Assembly (NCBI GenBank): GCA_006384855.1
Contig: VCJN01003415.1
Coordinates: 1 to 64,000, forward strand
Direction of reading: 5' to 3'
Length of the DNA: 64,000 nucleotides
DNA from: Tetraselmis striata
Lineage: Eukaryota; Chlorophyta; Chlorodendrophyceae; Chlorodendrales; Chlorodendraceae
In this document: in pieces, positions 1 to 10,289 of the stretch
How the letters are laid out: every line of letters starts with the position of its first letter
Position numbering within the stretch: position 1 is the first letter of the stretch
Made by a program: the position numbers and the translations under genes
Notes under the pieces: generated by a model
What the model saw: the letters and a program-made list of their open reading frames with translations, nothing else
What the model was told of the DNA's origin: nothing
Databases searched by the model: none

Positions 1-747
1 ACTGCAGCGTGTGCGGCGTTGCAGCGTGTATCACTGTTTGTGTCTTGTCAATGGGGTGGGCCTGCCGCCTACGCCAGAGGCGGTACGAGTATGAAATATA
101 TTACTGCACAACAACGGCGCCCGCCCCCCCGCGTGCGCTAGCGACTAAGGATTAGTTGGTATGCCCCTCTGAGGGCGGCCGCGGGCGGCTCAAGCTAGGT
201 AGCGACTAGTGCTGCATATGTTCTGCTGTTTTGACGGGGCTTCGCGCCGCCTCGTCACACTCATCATGCACGGGCTACGGAGACGCGGCATACTTAGCGT
301 ACTATGTACACCGTACACCGATACACCGTACTTAGCGCTGTCCTGCCCGCCGCCTGTCGCTTTTGATGTTTTCCCGTCCCGGGACAGGACTGGTAATCAC
401 GGCCTGCTGATGTCGTTGTTACACGCGAGTACCTTGGTACAGGTTACGATCCTCGTACCAGTCTGCCTGTAACTGTACGGGTCGTACCGGCACCAGTACT
501 AATACTACAGGCGTCACAAGTAATGAACGGGATTTTAACGGCCGAACTTGTTCAATTCGGTGCCCCACGCGGCAGTAGCGACTACTACAGCGAGCCGTTT
601 ATCATCCGGTAGCGACCGGGATTATAGCGATTAAATTAACCGGGAAACAAGAATTATTATTCGGTACCGGGAAACAAGTCCACCGTACAAGCATTTCGTA
701 ACAGATCGTCTATGATTTCGTAACAGATCAGCAGCAGCAACACTGTC
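1..747. other. Intergenic, no gene recognised
   Basis: I see no supportable gene here. The stretch has short GTACACCG-type repeats near 306-335. At 376-391 is a 16-bp match to the 3' end of the non-LTR family found at 33312-33327, too short to call an element on its own. Confidence 0.5.
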
Positions 748-826
748 GTAAGGAGATCTGCCACACAAATCCCCATGTGGGTACCCAGGGCCTGGTGCGT
801 TTTGCGCGGTGCGTGGGATCTCTTAC
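748..826. repeat. Short inverted-repeat mini-element, copy 1
   Basis: A roughly 75-bp unit bounded by GTAAGGAGATC at the left and GATCTCTTAC at the right. Its core (CACACAAATCC, then GTGGGTACCCAG, then CCTGGTGCGTTTTGCGCGG) recurs almost unchanged at 1883-1953. The two copies have different but internally matching ends, as expected for a tiny foldback or MITE-like unit whose arms co-vary. Confidence 0.55.
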
Positions 827-879
827 AGATGGTGCGTCTACGCACGCATTGGATCCGGGTTCGATCCCGCGGAGAAACA

Positions 880-1757
880 TATGAAGTATAAACTTGACAG
901 TTGAATCAGCGATGCGTCGATTTTCCAGAAAATTTTAAAAGAACGGGTATCTGTATCACTGGCCTACAGTTCCATGAATTGCATTGCCAGCGCTCTGAAG
1001 TACCAGCGGCGAGCGTTTGCATTGCCAGCGCTTTGAAGTACCAGAGTTTTTTTTCCATTACCAGCAGCGAGTAGCGAGTACCAGTACCAACGCCAGAGGC
1101 CTTGCTCGCAAGAGATTTCCTCGGGGTCATGAGCTTGGTGGCCGCTCGAGAGCGCGCTCGCTGCCTCATCAGACGGCGCAGATTCCTCTGCCATCCCGTT
1201 GCTGAAGCTGCACAGCACGTCCGAGGATCACCCACACACACACGTGCACGCGTGGCCCGGACTCTGAACCGTGTGCGCATCACTCATCCATCCCGCCTCA
1301 TGCGGGATGCGGGCCGCTTTTAGGCGGCTTGCTGTGTTGATTTTCTAGTACTACTTTTAGCAGTAGGTGGATTTGTTACTGCCCTTTTTGAAATTCACAC
1401 CAGTGCCAACAGTACCAGCAGTACGAGCAGCGAGTAGCGAGTACCAGTACCAGCAGCGAGCGTTCGCATTGCCAGCGCTTTGAAGTACCAGAGTTTTTTT
1501 TTCCATTACCAGCAGCGAGTTGCGAGTACCAGTACCAGTATATATCTCCCAACCGTGAGATCGTACTCGGACGGCTGTGTAATTAAGGACCGTGGATGGG
1601 TGGGTGGGCGGGTGGGTGGGTGGATTATAGTACTTAGTGTTCTATGCCAGTAGATAAGCGCTTTAGTCATGCACCTATAGGCCCGATCCGCTGCACTTTA
1701 CGGGTACCCGTACGGCAATAAAACTCACCGCCGAAAAATCGACGCTTCGCTTGATAA
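880..1757. repeat. Dispersed inverted-repeat element, copy 1 (rearranged)
   Basis: The left end (AATCAGCGATGCGTCGATTTT, near 904) and right end (AAAAATCGACGCTTCGCT, near 1733-1750) are imperfect inverted repeats. The same ends and most of the interior recur at 15090-15480. This copy is about twice as long because the block with GCATTGCCAGCGCTTTGAAG, CCATTACCAGCAGCGAG and GAGTACCAGTACC is repeated (about 970-1095 and 1430-1540) around unrelated sequence. A GGGTGGGTGGGC tract at 1595-1623 is a possible G-quadruplex. No coding capacity is seen. Confidence 0.6.
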
Positions 1758-1853
1758 CATGATATGATATCCCGCAATGTTGGACGACCCGGCCAATGCG
1801 GATCGCCACCGAATCCAAGCCGATACGTTGCTGGAGGAGGTCCTCCATCCTAT

Positions 1854-1873
1854 GGGGGGGGGGGGGGGGGGGG
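1854..1873 (+). repeat. Poly(G) tract
   Basis: Twenty consecutive G residues, just left of the second mini-element. Assembled lengths of such tracts are unreliable. Confidence 0.9.
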
Positions 1874-1882
1874 TGGTGGAGT

Positions 1883-1953
1883 GTAAGGATATGTACCACA
1901 CAAATCCACATGTGGGTACCCAGTGCCTGGTGCGTTTTGCGCGGTATCCTTAC
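1883..1953. repeat. Short inverted-repeat mini-element, copy 2
   Basis: The ends are exact inverted repeats, GTAAGGATA at 1883-1891 and TATCCTTAC at 1945-1953. The interior matches 748-826 closely. Only 71 bp long, so it could only be a non-autonomous foldback unit. Confidence 0.6.
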
Positions 1954-2251
1954 AAACACAAGCCGCCGCAAACCTGTAGCGACTATGTGTATGTAAACCG
2001 GTAGTTCCGTACTGCTTTAGTACAGCTTTTAGCGGGGGATTTATTGTTGCTACTGGCATTTTTGTAATATTCACACATGTCCTGGCCTGCAAGGAGTAAT
2101 CCCTATATAGTCGCAATATGATCCTATAGAGCTATATCTGCCTATATCATGTTCATGTTCCTATACCCTGTATCGTTACATACCCGTACCATGTACGCCT
2201 TTATTTGTCAATCAAAACATACACATTCTTATTCAATCCTTAAACCGGTAC

Positions 2252-2437
2252 TGATCTAAACTAGTTTATGGGGTTTCCTCCCTTGACCTAAGCGCTTTTC
2301 AGCTACAAGTGTTGTTCAGTGGTACGGGAACTAGCACCTGTCGTTGCGCCCTTTTCGGGGTGCATCACGAGTAGCCATAAAAACAGCCATAACATCTGAG
2401 CCTGCCATCTTCCAGTTTTCGCTGCGTTATACGCAAA
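2252..2437 (+). repeat. Element A split direct repeat A1
   Basis: Matches 5202-5387 from TGATCTAAACTAG to TTTTCGCTGCGTTA. Only scattered substitutions separate the two. It marks the left end of element A. Confidence 0.8.
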
Positions 2438-2551
2438 GATGTTAAAACTGTCTCGTAACATGTTGCGAGCAAGGTCACCCCAGGTTGTTCAAGACCACAC
2501 CCGGCTCACCACCCGTGTAGGATATTCTCATCCGTACACCCGTGCGCTACC

Positions 2552-3431
2552 ATGCCAGATGGAGAAGAACCCGTTGTTGAGTCGACGCTCGAGTCGCTAC
2601 ACGCGTACGCAGACGTGAAGGCCTTGTCTACATTACTGCGCGAGCTTGCTACAGCGTTGGCCCAATTGACGGCTCGTGAGCGCGTTGTTGATGGAGAAGG
2701 GACACATGGTTCCGGCTCCGGGCAGCGCATCGCGGGACAGCCGACAGTAGGCAGCGGGGGAGCCGCAGAGAGCCCCGACTTGCTAGAGCTAGCCCAGAGC
2801 GGCCGTGTCGGAGCAAAATCCGTGAGTGACGAGGATGACTACCTCGCGGTGCCATAGCTACTGCAGCGAGCAGAGTATGGTTACGAGGCCGTTCGACCGG
2901 TCAGCCGAGTGCCTGGACTTGAGCACTGACCTAACGAATGAGTACCTCAAGCAGGATGACCGGCGTCTGCCGGCCCATGAGGAGTATCTATGGATGTCGT
3001 GTTTCGGCGCCCACATGGCCGCACTTTTCGTGGCTCTCGACGAGCTGCTGCCCTACGTCCCTGCTGCAAATCAAGACTTCGTCACCCCCTACCTCGCGAG
3101 AGCTCGGAACCACGCGGAAGCCATCGACAAGGCGTTTCGCTTTCGTTTGGCCTTCCTACGGAGGCTTAATGAGGTCAAGCGTGTGCACGGTGACCAAGGT
3201 GTTTTGGACGTGCTGCGAGCCCAACACTTTCAGCATGCTTCTGAGCATCTGGGTTCCGCGATTTTTGGGGACCTCATGAGGGACTACGAGCGTCGCGTCT
3301 TCGAGGCGACTGTGGCCAGAAGCGCCCAAGCAGCCGCTAATGCTTGGGTGGCGGCAGCAGCTGCAAGACGCGGACGTGGACGAGGGCGTGGCGGTGGACG
3401 CGGGCGTGGCCGCAAAGGTGAGCACAAGTGA
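2552..3431 (+). pseudogene. Gag-like gene of element A, frameshifted
   Basis: Two overlapping frames appear to form one protein. The first (2552-2857) begins MPDGEEPVVES and runs through a Ser/Gly-rich stretch to DEDDYLAVP. The second (entered near 2826-2880) reads through a helical, charged region to a tail with alternating Arg and Gly (about 3367-3412), ending at 3431. An acidic/helical body with an RG-rich nucleic-acid-binding tail directly after the left repeat suits a gag-type protein of a PAT-like element. No zinc knuckle is visible. A single frame change near 2830-2870 breaks it. The function is inferred from position and composition only; a host gene cannot be excluded. Confidence 0.5.
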
Positions 3432-4022
3432 CGGTGTGGGGCGCCTTTCGTCGGAGCTGCTGGAGCCTTGCAAGGCCACCTTTCGGTGACCGCCGCAAAG
3501 CGCACCCTGGCAGCTCAACCGCGAGATGAGCGCCATGTGTCAGGACCTGACCCCCCCCCCCCCCCCCCCCCGCCACCTTACAGACTTCATTTAGACCTTC
3601 CTCGGTGCGGCGCTTCTTACAGCTACAGCCGAGTGCGGCTCAGCCATCCGCGCACCTGCACATGGCGGATCAACCAACCGCCTCCGGTACCATTTCATCA
3701 CTGCGTCCGTCGGTTGTTACACTGCGTGTTACAACTGGTTCGTAACGACCAGGCTTCGCGTGTGTACGTTACGCGCGTGACAAGCGCTACGAGCGCGAAG
3801 GGCGCGCATGGCGGCCCTCTTACCTGAACATAGCCCCGCAAACCCGTACTAATGCTTCTGCAAACCCGTCCAGGAACTACCGGCCAACCGTCGGGAACCT
3901 AACCGCTGCTGCTGAGTACTTTGCAAACAGTAGTCGCCCCCCCTGGAACTGAACTGGTAAAACGACGCACTTACGTAATTGACGAGCCCGAAGCTGTCGC
4001 TCCCTAGGCTGCTTCACTGCGA
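3432..4022. other. Non-coding or deleted interior of element A
   Basis: Contains a poly(C) run at about 3550-3570 and no convincing reading frame. Reverse transcriptase and RNase H would be expected about here in a full-length relative, so an internal deletion probably lies in this stretch. Confidence 0.4.
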
Positions 4023-5125
4023 TCTCGACTGCAGGATGCTTTCGGCTCAGACGAGCTAGGACAGCGGACGCTCGACCTGCTCTCCAGCTCCCTCACCGCT
4101 CAGACACTCAAGAGCTACGCCGGCAGACTGTCTCAATTTACGGAGTTCTGTCACGACTCAAAGAACATCAGTCCGCTGGAGTCGACCACTGCTACCGTCG
4201 TCCGGTACGTTGCCTGGATTGGTGAGCGAGGGCACATTGGAACCCTACAGTCACTGCAACCCTATCTGTCTGCAATCAACACGCTCTTCCCGCTGCACAA
4301 CCTCGACCCGATCGCCAAGGACAGCCTACACCTTCCAGCAGCTAGGCGTGGGCTGATGCTGCGGCAGCGCCGTCTAGAAGCCGCCCCTTTGCGAGTTCCG
4401 CTGCCTGCTGATGTAGCTTACCGCTTCGTCGAGAAGGCCGAGTTGATTGTGTTCGCTCCCACCACGGAGTACCAACACGACCTCCGAGCCCTCGTGGCTT
4501 CGGTTGTCAACTTCATGTTCTTTGCCAGAGGACTTACTGGCGTCTCGTGCCGAGTACGGGATGTGCATGTCGACAATTATAACATTACCCTGCAGGTGTA
4601 CCGCGAGAAAGGCCGCGCTGGCCGACGGGGACCCGACGACATGCGCGTGCTTCTCCTTCCGGTGTCAGAGCACCCCCGAGTTGCACGTCTCCTGCACCAC
4701 TTCATCGACAACGTACAGTATGTCCCCCCGGTTATTGTTGCCTTGGCTGAAACAAACTTTTGGGCGGTCACCCAAAGCGAGCAGTCAAAACCTTGGACTG
4801 CCCCTACAATGTCGGACTGGCTGTCTACAGCCGTCCGTCTTGTCGGTGCTGCCCCTATCTCCCGCCGGCACTTCATGGACCTCACACAGCCTTCGCAAAG
4901 GAGCAGCGTAGGTCTGCCGCCAACGCCATCGGAGTGCCATTGTCCCACATTCGCTACCAAGGCGGCTGGGCCACTAACTCCGACGTCGTTCTGGACTACA
5001 TCGACCCCAACGTTCTTCCCTCACCTAGCGCATGGTTCTTCTTTGGCCACATCGCCCCTCTCCGCCGCTTCCAAGTCCAACATGACTCCGCAGCGCTGGC
5101 CTTCCCGGTGCCTCCTTCATGACCT
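4023..5125 (+). pseudogene. Tyrosine recombinase of element A, two frameshifts
   Basis: A tyrosine recombinase would integrate a circular DNA copy of the element. One frame is open from 4023 to about 4860. It contains a SAM-like core-binding domain (LTAQTLKSYAGRLSQF, about 4092-4140) and the start of the catalytic domain, where FFARGLTGVSCRVRDV (about 4518-4566) probably holds the first catalytic Arg. The rest is in other frames: HSLRKGAA (about 4883-4908, the H-x-x-R box) is shifted once, and SHIRYQGGW followed by VVLDYID (about 4942-5006, the H/W box and Tyr nucleophile) once more. Catalytic motifs are in the right order and spacing, but the gene cannot be read through. It ends just before repeat B1. 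Cryptons also carry such recombinases but lack the split repeats. Confidence 0.7.
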
Positions 5126-5174
5126 GGCGCTACCCCTTCTCCGTCAATCCATCGCTCTCTCCGTTCGCTCATGA

Positions 5175-5201
5175 CTGGCAAAACCAGACTCAACTTTGAA
5201 A
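5175..5201 (+). repeat. Element A repeat B1
   Basis: CTGGCAAAACCAGACTC followed by AACTTTGAAA, directly before A2. The distal copy B2 at about 5484-5514 keeps GCAGACTCAGCAACTTTGAA. The same B1 sequence sits at the matching place in element B (48024-48050). Confidence 0.65.
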
Positions 5202-5387
5202 TGATCTAAACTAGTTTATGGGGTTTCCTCCCTTGACCTACCCGCTTTTCAGCTACAAGTGCTGCTCAGTGGTACGGGAACTAGCACCTATCGTTGCGCC
5301 CTTTTTGGGGTGCAGCACGAGTAGACATAAAAGCAGCCATAACAGCTGAGCCTGCCATCTTCCAGTTTTCGCTGCGTTACACACAGC
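5202..5387 (+). repeat. Element A split direct repeat A2
   Basis: Near-identical to 2252-2437. It is followed by about 95 bp of pyrimidine-rich DNA and then B2, completing the B1-A2-B2 end. Confidence 0.8.
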
Positions 5388-5639
5388 GCCCTCCCTGACT
5401 CCGTTTTTTCCTCCACGCTTTTCACTTTATCTTCCTGCCAATTTCGGCTCTTGACCGTGTAAAACAGCCTGCGCGACCTTTTTGGACGCGACGAGCAGAC
5501 TCAGCAACTTTGAAAATCATTGTACGAGTACGGGTAATCATCGCGAGGAGATCATGTTCGGGTGACATTCCTGGATCTCGACCTCACTAAGTGCCCTCCT
5601 ACGTAACCTCACTAGCGACTAGCACTGCTGACTAGATTA

Positions 5640-5850
5640 CCAGACACGCTTCCGTCATTCCGTCACTGGCCTTCAATTAGTCTTGAGAAATGCTTCGGCA
5701 ATTTGCTTGATGACTATAACGGAGCGTCGCATACCCAGGACTTTCCGTAACTGGATTGCTGCCTAAACGGCCGTCGTAGAGACGCTGCAAGGGTTTCACT
5801 GGTGCCAGTCCTGTCCCGGGGGCGAAAAACAAAAAAACCCAGACACGCTT
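5640..5850 (+). mobile_element. 5'-truncated non-LTR retrotransposon fragment with 12-bp target duplication
   Basis: The insert (about 5652-5838) matches, in reverse orientation, the 3' terminal 165 bp or so of the larger non-LTR copy whose 3' end is at 33298. It ends in CGGGGGCGAAAAACAAAAAAA, an A-rich tail. The 12-mer CCAGACACGCTT occurs at 5640-5651 and again at 5839-5850. Extreme 5' truncation, an A-rich 3' end and a target duplication are the marks of target-primed reverse transcription. Confidence 0.85.
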
Positions 5851-6194
5851 GACAGCGCCGGCGTGCCATCCCGCCGACTGCTGAATATATATCGCAGCGC
5901 AGACTACCTTGTAAATAATTCACTTTCACCACCACCAACTCTGGAGCCGACCATCTCGCCACAATCATCCTGATACCTGTAATATTATGTACTGGCGGCC
6001 GCAGCAAATAATATGTTGTGCGCGTGTTGGGCATTAGAATTGTACGAGGGCGGGACAGGCCTGGCACCGCCAGTGAAACCTTTGCAGCGTCACCGGGACA
6101 CTGCCTGCTCGCGGTCCAGGGGGGCAGACAGGCTGTGCGCAGCCTCGGGGTCTAGATTCCATCCTTTGCGCGAAACCCTGTACTGCCGGTCAGG

Positions 6195-8815
6195 ATGGCG
6201 GCATGCGCGGCCTCCGCGTGTCGCAAGCTTCGGCGCTGCGGCGAGCTGTTTGTGGAGGAGTTAGCGCTGCTGGTAGGTGTCCGCCCATCAGTGTTTCACG
6301 GTACTGCGTGAAGCGTGACTGTACACATACAGTATGCTGTGTGCAAGGCGTGGGGGCACGCAAACGAGACATGCACCAAAGGCCTGGGGACAAGCTGGGC
6401 TTGCCATAGACGCCCCTTGATGCTGCAGATGCAGTGCACCCCCCCCCCCCCCCCCCCCCAAAAAAAAAGGCGGCTCCCGGGGGACACTCAACAATGGGCA
6501 GTAATAAATGGACAAGAAATGAACAAAACATTGACAAAATGACACTCATATGTTGTCCACGTTGTGTTCAGGGCGCGCACGGCACTGTCTTCTTACTGCT
6601 GCAGAACTGGAGCACCCGCATTCTGGCAGCGGAGGCTGCAGGCTTCTGCCTGTTCTACGTCTTCTTCGAGGGCATCCAGGCCGTGGACCTCAACTGGCAG
6701 TACGTTTCCTTTGCCGTCGTGTTCCCCGTTGTTTTCTTTGTCAAGGAGACCTGGATGCGGCGGGAGGATGCCCTGTCCAACCTGGCAGACATCAAGGTGC
6801 TGGCACCCCTCCACCCCATGCCCACATTCTGCTGCTCACGCGTGCAGTGTTATTGCCGGCCCAGTAGCTATTGCAGGGCCAAACAATTCCTACACGTCTG
6901 TGGGTCCCTGCGCGGTAATATAAGAGCACTGCCAATGACACCTTGCCCTACCTGTCAGAGGCCAGCTGTAGACAAAACAATAGCAGCACTACAGGGGACA
7001 TTCCGGTAGCTTGCATGCCACCCTGATTTGAGGCCTACGTTACGGGTTCTTATCGGCGCGCCGGCGCCCGTAGAGATTGGCGCGTTCTAAAGGTCAGCAT
7101 GCCATTGGCACGGCGCTGAGCCCCGCTGTCTTGCCAATGCGCCGGCCGCGCAGACCATGGTGCTGGCTATATACCTCTGCAACCGTGACTGGGTCAAGCC
7201 GGAGGCCATGGACCCCGATCATGTGGACAAAGCACGGGTGCGATTGGGCCGCACCTCCCCGGCCCTCGCCTGCATTGCCTGCTCGCAGCTTGGGTGCCGG
7301 CCACTAGGCGCCCGCTGACTGCCCTACCGTCTTGCCGCAGATGTGCCTATCCATGCTTGTGGACAGCCTGAAGGACTACCTGATGCTGCCCCGGCTGACG
7401 TGAGTAGCGGCAAGGGCACCGGCACCCGCGGTCACACAGCATGCAAGCGGCTGCGTGGATCATGGGCCAGCTAGCGAAGGGAGGCGCGCGGGGCGTGGCA
7501 GCGCCCTGTAGCGTCCGGTGCATGGCCTGAGGGGTGTGGTGTGATGCGTAGGACGCGGGACCTATACTTTGACGTGCTGCAGGAGCGCCGCTTACAGCGG
7601 TACCACCTGAAGCGCGTCACCGTGAGCGCGCGGCCTCTGCTGGGCCGAAGGGGGGGGGGGTGGGGTGGATGGGGGAGCAGCCGCTGCACAGGCAGTGCTA
7701 GGTGGTGCAGTGACTGTATACAGCTGAGCCCCCCCCCCCCCCCCCCTATTTGGCGCAGTGCCGGCGGCGAATTCTTCGCTGCACCGCCGGGCTGTCCAGG
7801 CTGGCGGCACACCTGCGAGACTTTGGGATGACGGGGCCGGAGCGCATCCGCCTAGGCAGGTAAAAGCGGGCCCGCCCCTCCGGTGGCGCTGAGACTCTGC
7901 GCCGATGACATGCGACCTGCTGCGAAGCACATGCAGCGCGTGCCACCTGACTGAGACCCTCACGGCACGCAGCTACCACCGGCAGCTCAGCTTGAGGATA
8001 GAGGAAACACTCAACATCAAAGACTACAGGACACCTCAGGTACCCCCCCCCCCCCCCCCCCCCATCTCCCTTACCCCCTCTTCCTGCAGTGAACATGCTC
8101 CGGGGGCAGATTATGTGGGCACGCGCTGAAGTGCAAATTCCCCCAGGGGGCCAGGTCGCTCGGCAGAATCGACGCGCTCCTCATGTTCACCGTCTTCGGG
8201 GTGTACTTTGCCTGGGTCGCGGAGCAGACCAACTCCATCCTGTTTGCTACGGTTCTGGCAGCTGGCTTTGGGCAGGCACTGGGCGTGCTGATCAACATCG
8301 GGGCCCAGCTGGAGGACCCCTTCAACACCAACACAAGCCGCGACCAGGTGGGGTCAGGCGGCGTTGCCGTAGCTGCCGTCAGTTTGTCACGATTCCGTTT
8401 TCGCTTGTCATTTGTTCTCCTCCAATTATACCCACCGGCTCACTACAAATATCCCCCCCAACAGCCACACACACAGCCACACACACACCAGCACTGCCAC
8501 CCCCAACAGGATGTTCGCTGCCATGCTCTGACGCCTCTGCGGCGCTGTGGGGCACAGGTCAACGTGGTCCGTGACCTGCAAGAGGTGCTCGACACCATCC
8601 AAAAAGACGAAACCCAGCCACCCGCGGCCATTGACGCTGAGCGGGTCGTTGAGATGGCGGACATGATAGTGCGGAGAGAAACAATGCAGGAGGACGAGCT
8701 GGCCGCAGCGCTCCAGACGTTTGACATGGAAGTTCAGTGCTCTGGTATCTCGGCGGTGGAGTTTGCGGAGATTGAGCCGTGGAGCCATTTACAGCAGCGG
8801 CAGGTTGACGGCTAG
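6195..8815 (+). CDS. Multi-pass membrane protein, 380 aa, possibly bestrophin-like
   Basis: Nine exons join with consistent phase and GT-AG borders: 6195-6272, 6572-6796, 7154-7237, 7341-7399, 7552-7621, 7759-7859, 7973-8039, 8147-8347, 8558-8815 (1143 nt with stop). The ATG gives MAACAASACRKL and the protein ends QRQVDG. Two hydrophobic segments lie near the N terminus (FLLLQNWSTRI to FYVFFEG; YVSFAVVFPVVFFV). A soluble middle contains LYFDVLQERRLQRYHLKRV and IKDYRTPQGARS. Two more membrane segments (LLMFTVFGVYFAWVA; ILFATVLAAGFGQALGVLI) are followed by QLEDPF and an acidic tail. A hydrophobic pair ending in LEDPF recalls bestrophin anion channels, but the resemblance is weak and I do not claim the activity. 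Long C runs lie in introns at 7729-7747 and 8042-8063. Confidence 0.8.
6273..6571 (+). other. Intron 1 of the 380-aa membrane protein gene, with poly(C)
   Basis: Begins GTAGGTGTCC and ends TGTGTTCAG. It holds a poly(C) run followed by poly(A), about 6439-6468. Confidence 0.7.
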
Positions 8816-10289
8816 ACGTGGGGTTCATTGCGCCATACCCGCAACTTTGTTGCCGCCCCGGTGTGACCATGAATAAAGCACTCGTGTCGTCCGCACTCAC
8901 CACCTGCCCACCCGACCGGGTAACAGCCGGAGCAATGCGATGCGCTCTCCGGCGGCGGATTCGTGGCAGAAGAGTTTTGGAGCAGTGTGAGCTACACATG
9001 GCAATGGCGTTCCTGCTGCTGCTGCTGATAATGATGATGAGAATGATGATGATGCGCATAATTCCTCCGTAGACCCGTCGTCGCTGTGGCACACCACACA
9101 GCCTTGCCTAGCACACAGACAATCCTCAAGTGTTGGCACACCGGTCGCACGGGGAGATGCACCAGCACTTATGTTCGACCTGTCAAGTGCGGCAACTAGA
9201 CATACTCTGCGCACATTATATGCCACACATATTGTCATGATATGTGATTGCATATGACTGTCTGTGCGCGGCGGCATACGTACCGGACCGCCAAAAAACA
9301 TACGAATAATAAGCCACGCCGCTGGCGGCTTCTGCCAATGTCGGAGGACTTTCTGGATGAGCTGTTCACGTAGCGAGGAGACACGCCGCCGCCTCGTTAC
9401 TTCCATGCATCATGCTGCCCCAGCTGCAGCTGCGCAGCAGGGAAAGGAGGTCCCTTGCACCAGCTCTGCCACATTAATACGCCGCTAGCATATACCAAAG
9501 CAACACGCGATGATGGGGTGAGGACGGCAGGGTGGCTGCAACACAATATTAAATCCTTTCACTGCGAGAGTCCGTCAAGACCAACATCAGTGTCGCAATT
9601 TTTACATTTGCTCGCTTGGCACTTACTTTTGATAACTCTGCATTAGCATACTTCTACATTCCTGGCTTTTCGCCCTGCCTGCGATGCGCTCTGGGGTCAC
9701 AAGGCAGCCAAACCGGCCATGTGTGTGGCGTGTGATGTGGACATGTCCTTCCATTTCACCCCCCCCGAACCATCAGACGTTGTCAGCGTTGTTGCCAGAT
9801 GCCGCAATGCTGTTTCTCTTCGCCATTTGCACCCGGTCAGACATGGCGCCGTCCGTCACTGACGCCAGCGACTTTTTGGATAGACGCCCTTGCGCAACGA
9901 CTGCGTGTACGGTACTGCGCCGCCTCCGCGGCAAGGCACCAGCTAGAGTTCGCCGACGCCCTGGTGGACTGTGCGCTGGAGACATATGCGCGACCTTGGG
10001 CTCGACCCCGCCGACGTTTGCCAGGTAGTCGTCCAGCTCGGCCAAGCTCGTCATTGGCGCAGCCTTCCCGGGGTGGCTGCTGCTCTTGGTCTTGATGGGC
10101 GGGAACGCGCGGGCGGACAGCGCGGTGGGGATGGCCTGCGGGCAGAGGGGTGGCTTGCTCTGATCCTCGCGACGGCGGCGGCACTTGCCGCGGCGGTATC
10201 ATGCTTCGTGGCATGCCGTGCTGCTGGCGGCGATGCGGGATTCAATGGTTGATTGGAACGTGGGGCAGTGAGTAGGCTGTGGTACACAC
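8816..10289. other. Region between two genes; possible small exons, unassigned
   Basis: 8816-9680 appears non-coding (AATAAA at about 8871, an ATGATG-rich stretch at 9030-9060). From about 9770 to 10250 both strands stay open. The minus strand reads MTSLAELDDYLANV and on to a stop at 9773, which could be a C-terminal exon of the cyclase gene. The plus strand reads RDLGLDPADVCQVVVQL and ends in a hydrophobic stretch (ALILATAAALAAAVSCFVA) at about 10160-10220. I cannot decide between them. Confidence 0.3.

Larger units (their letters stand above)
2252..5515 (+). mobile_element. PAT-like (DIRS-order) tyrosine-recombinase element A, internally deleted
   Basis: The layout is A1 (2252-2437), coding region, B1 (about 5175-5201), A2 (5202-5387), B2 (about 5484-5514). 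These are the split direct repeats of PAT/kangaroo-type elements, which use a tyrosine recombinase and make no target duplication; none is seen. A1 and A2 share the start TGATCTAAACTAGTTTATGG and are about 90% or more identical by eye. The interior holds a gag-like gene with an Arg/Gly-rich tail and a tyrosine recombinase, both frameshifted. Family members normally also encode reverse transcriptase/RNase H; none was recognised, so the copy is probably internally deleted. Family placement rests on repeat layout plus recombinase. Confidence 0.75.

Noticed and set aside
859-870. tRNA gene suggested by a B-box-like GGGTTCGATCCC
   Set aside because: No A box, acceptor stem or cloverleaf can be built around it. 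A similar GGTTCGA occurs alone near 13175.
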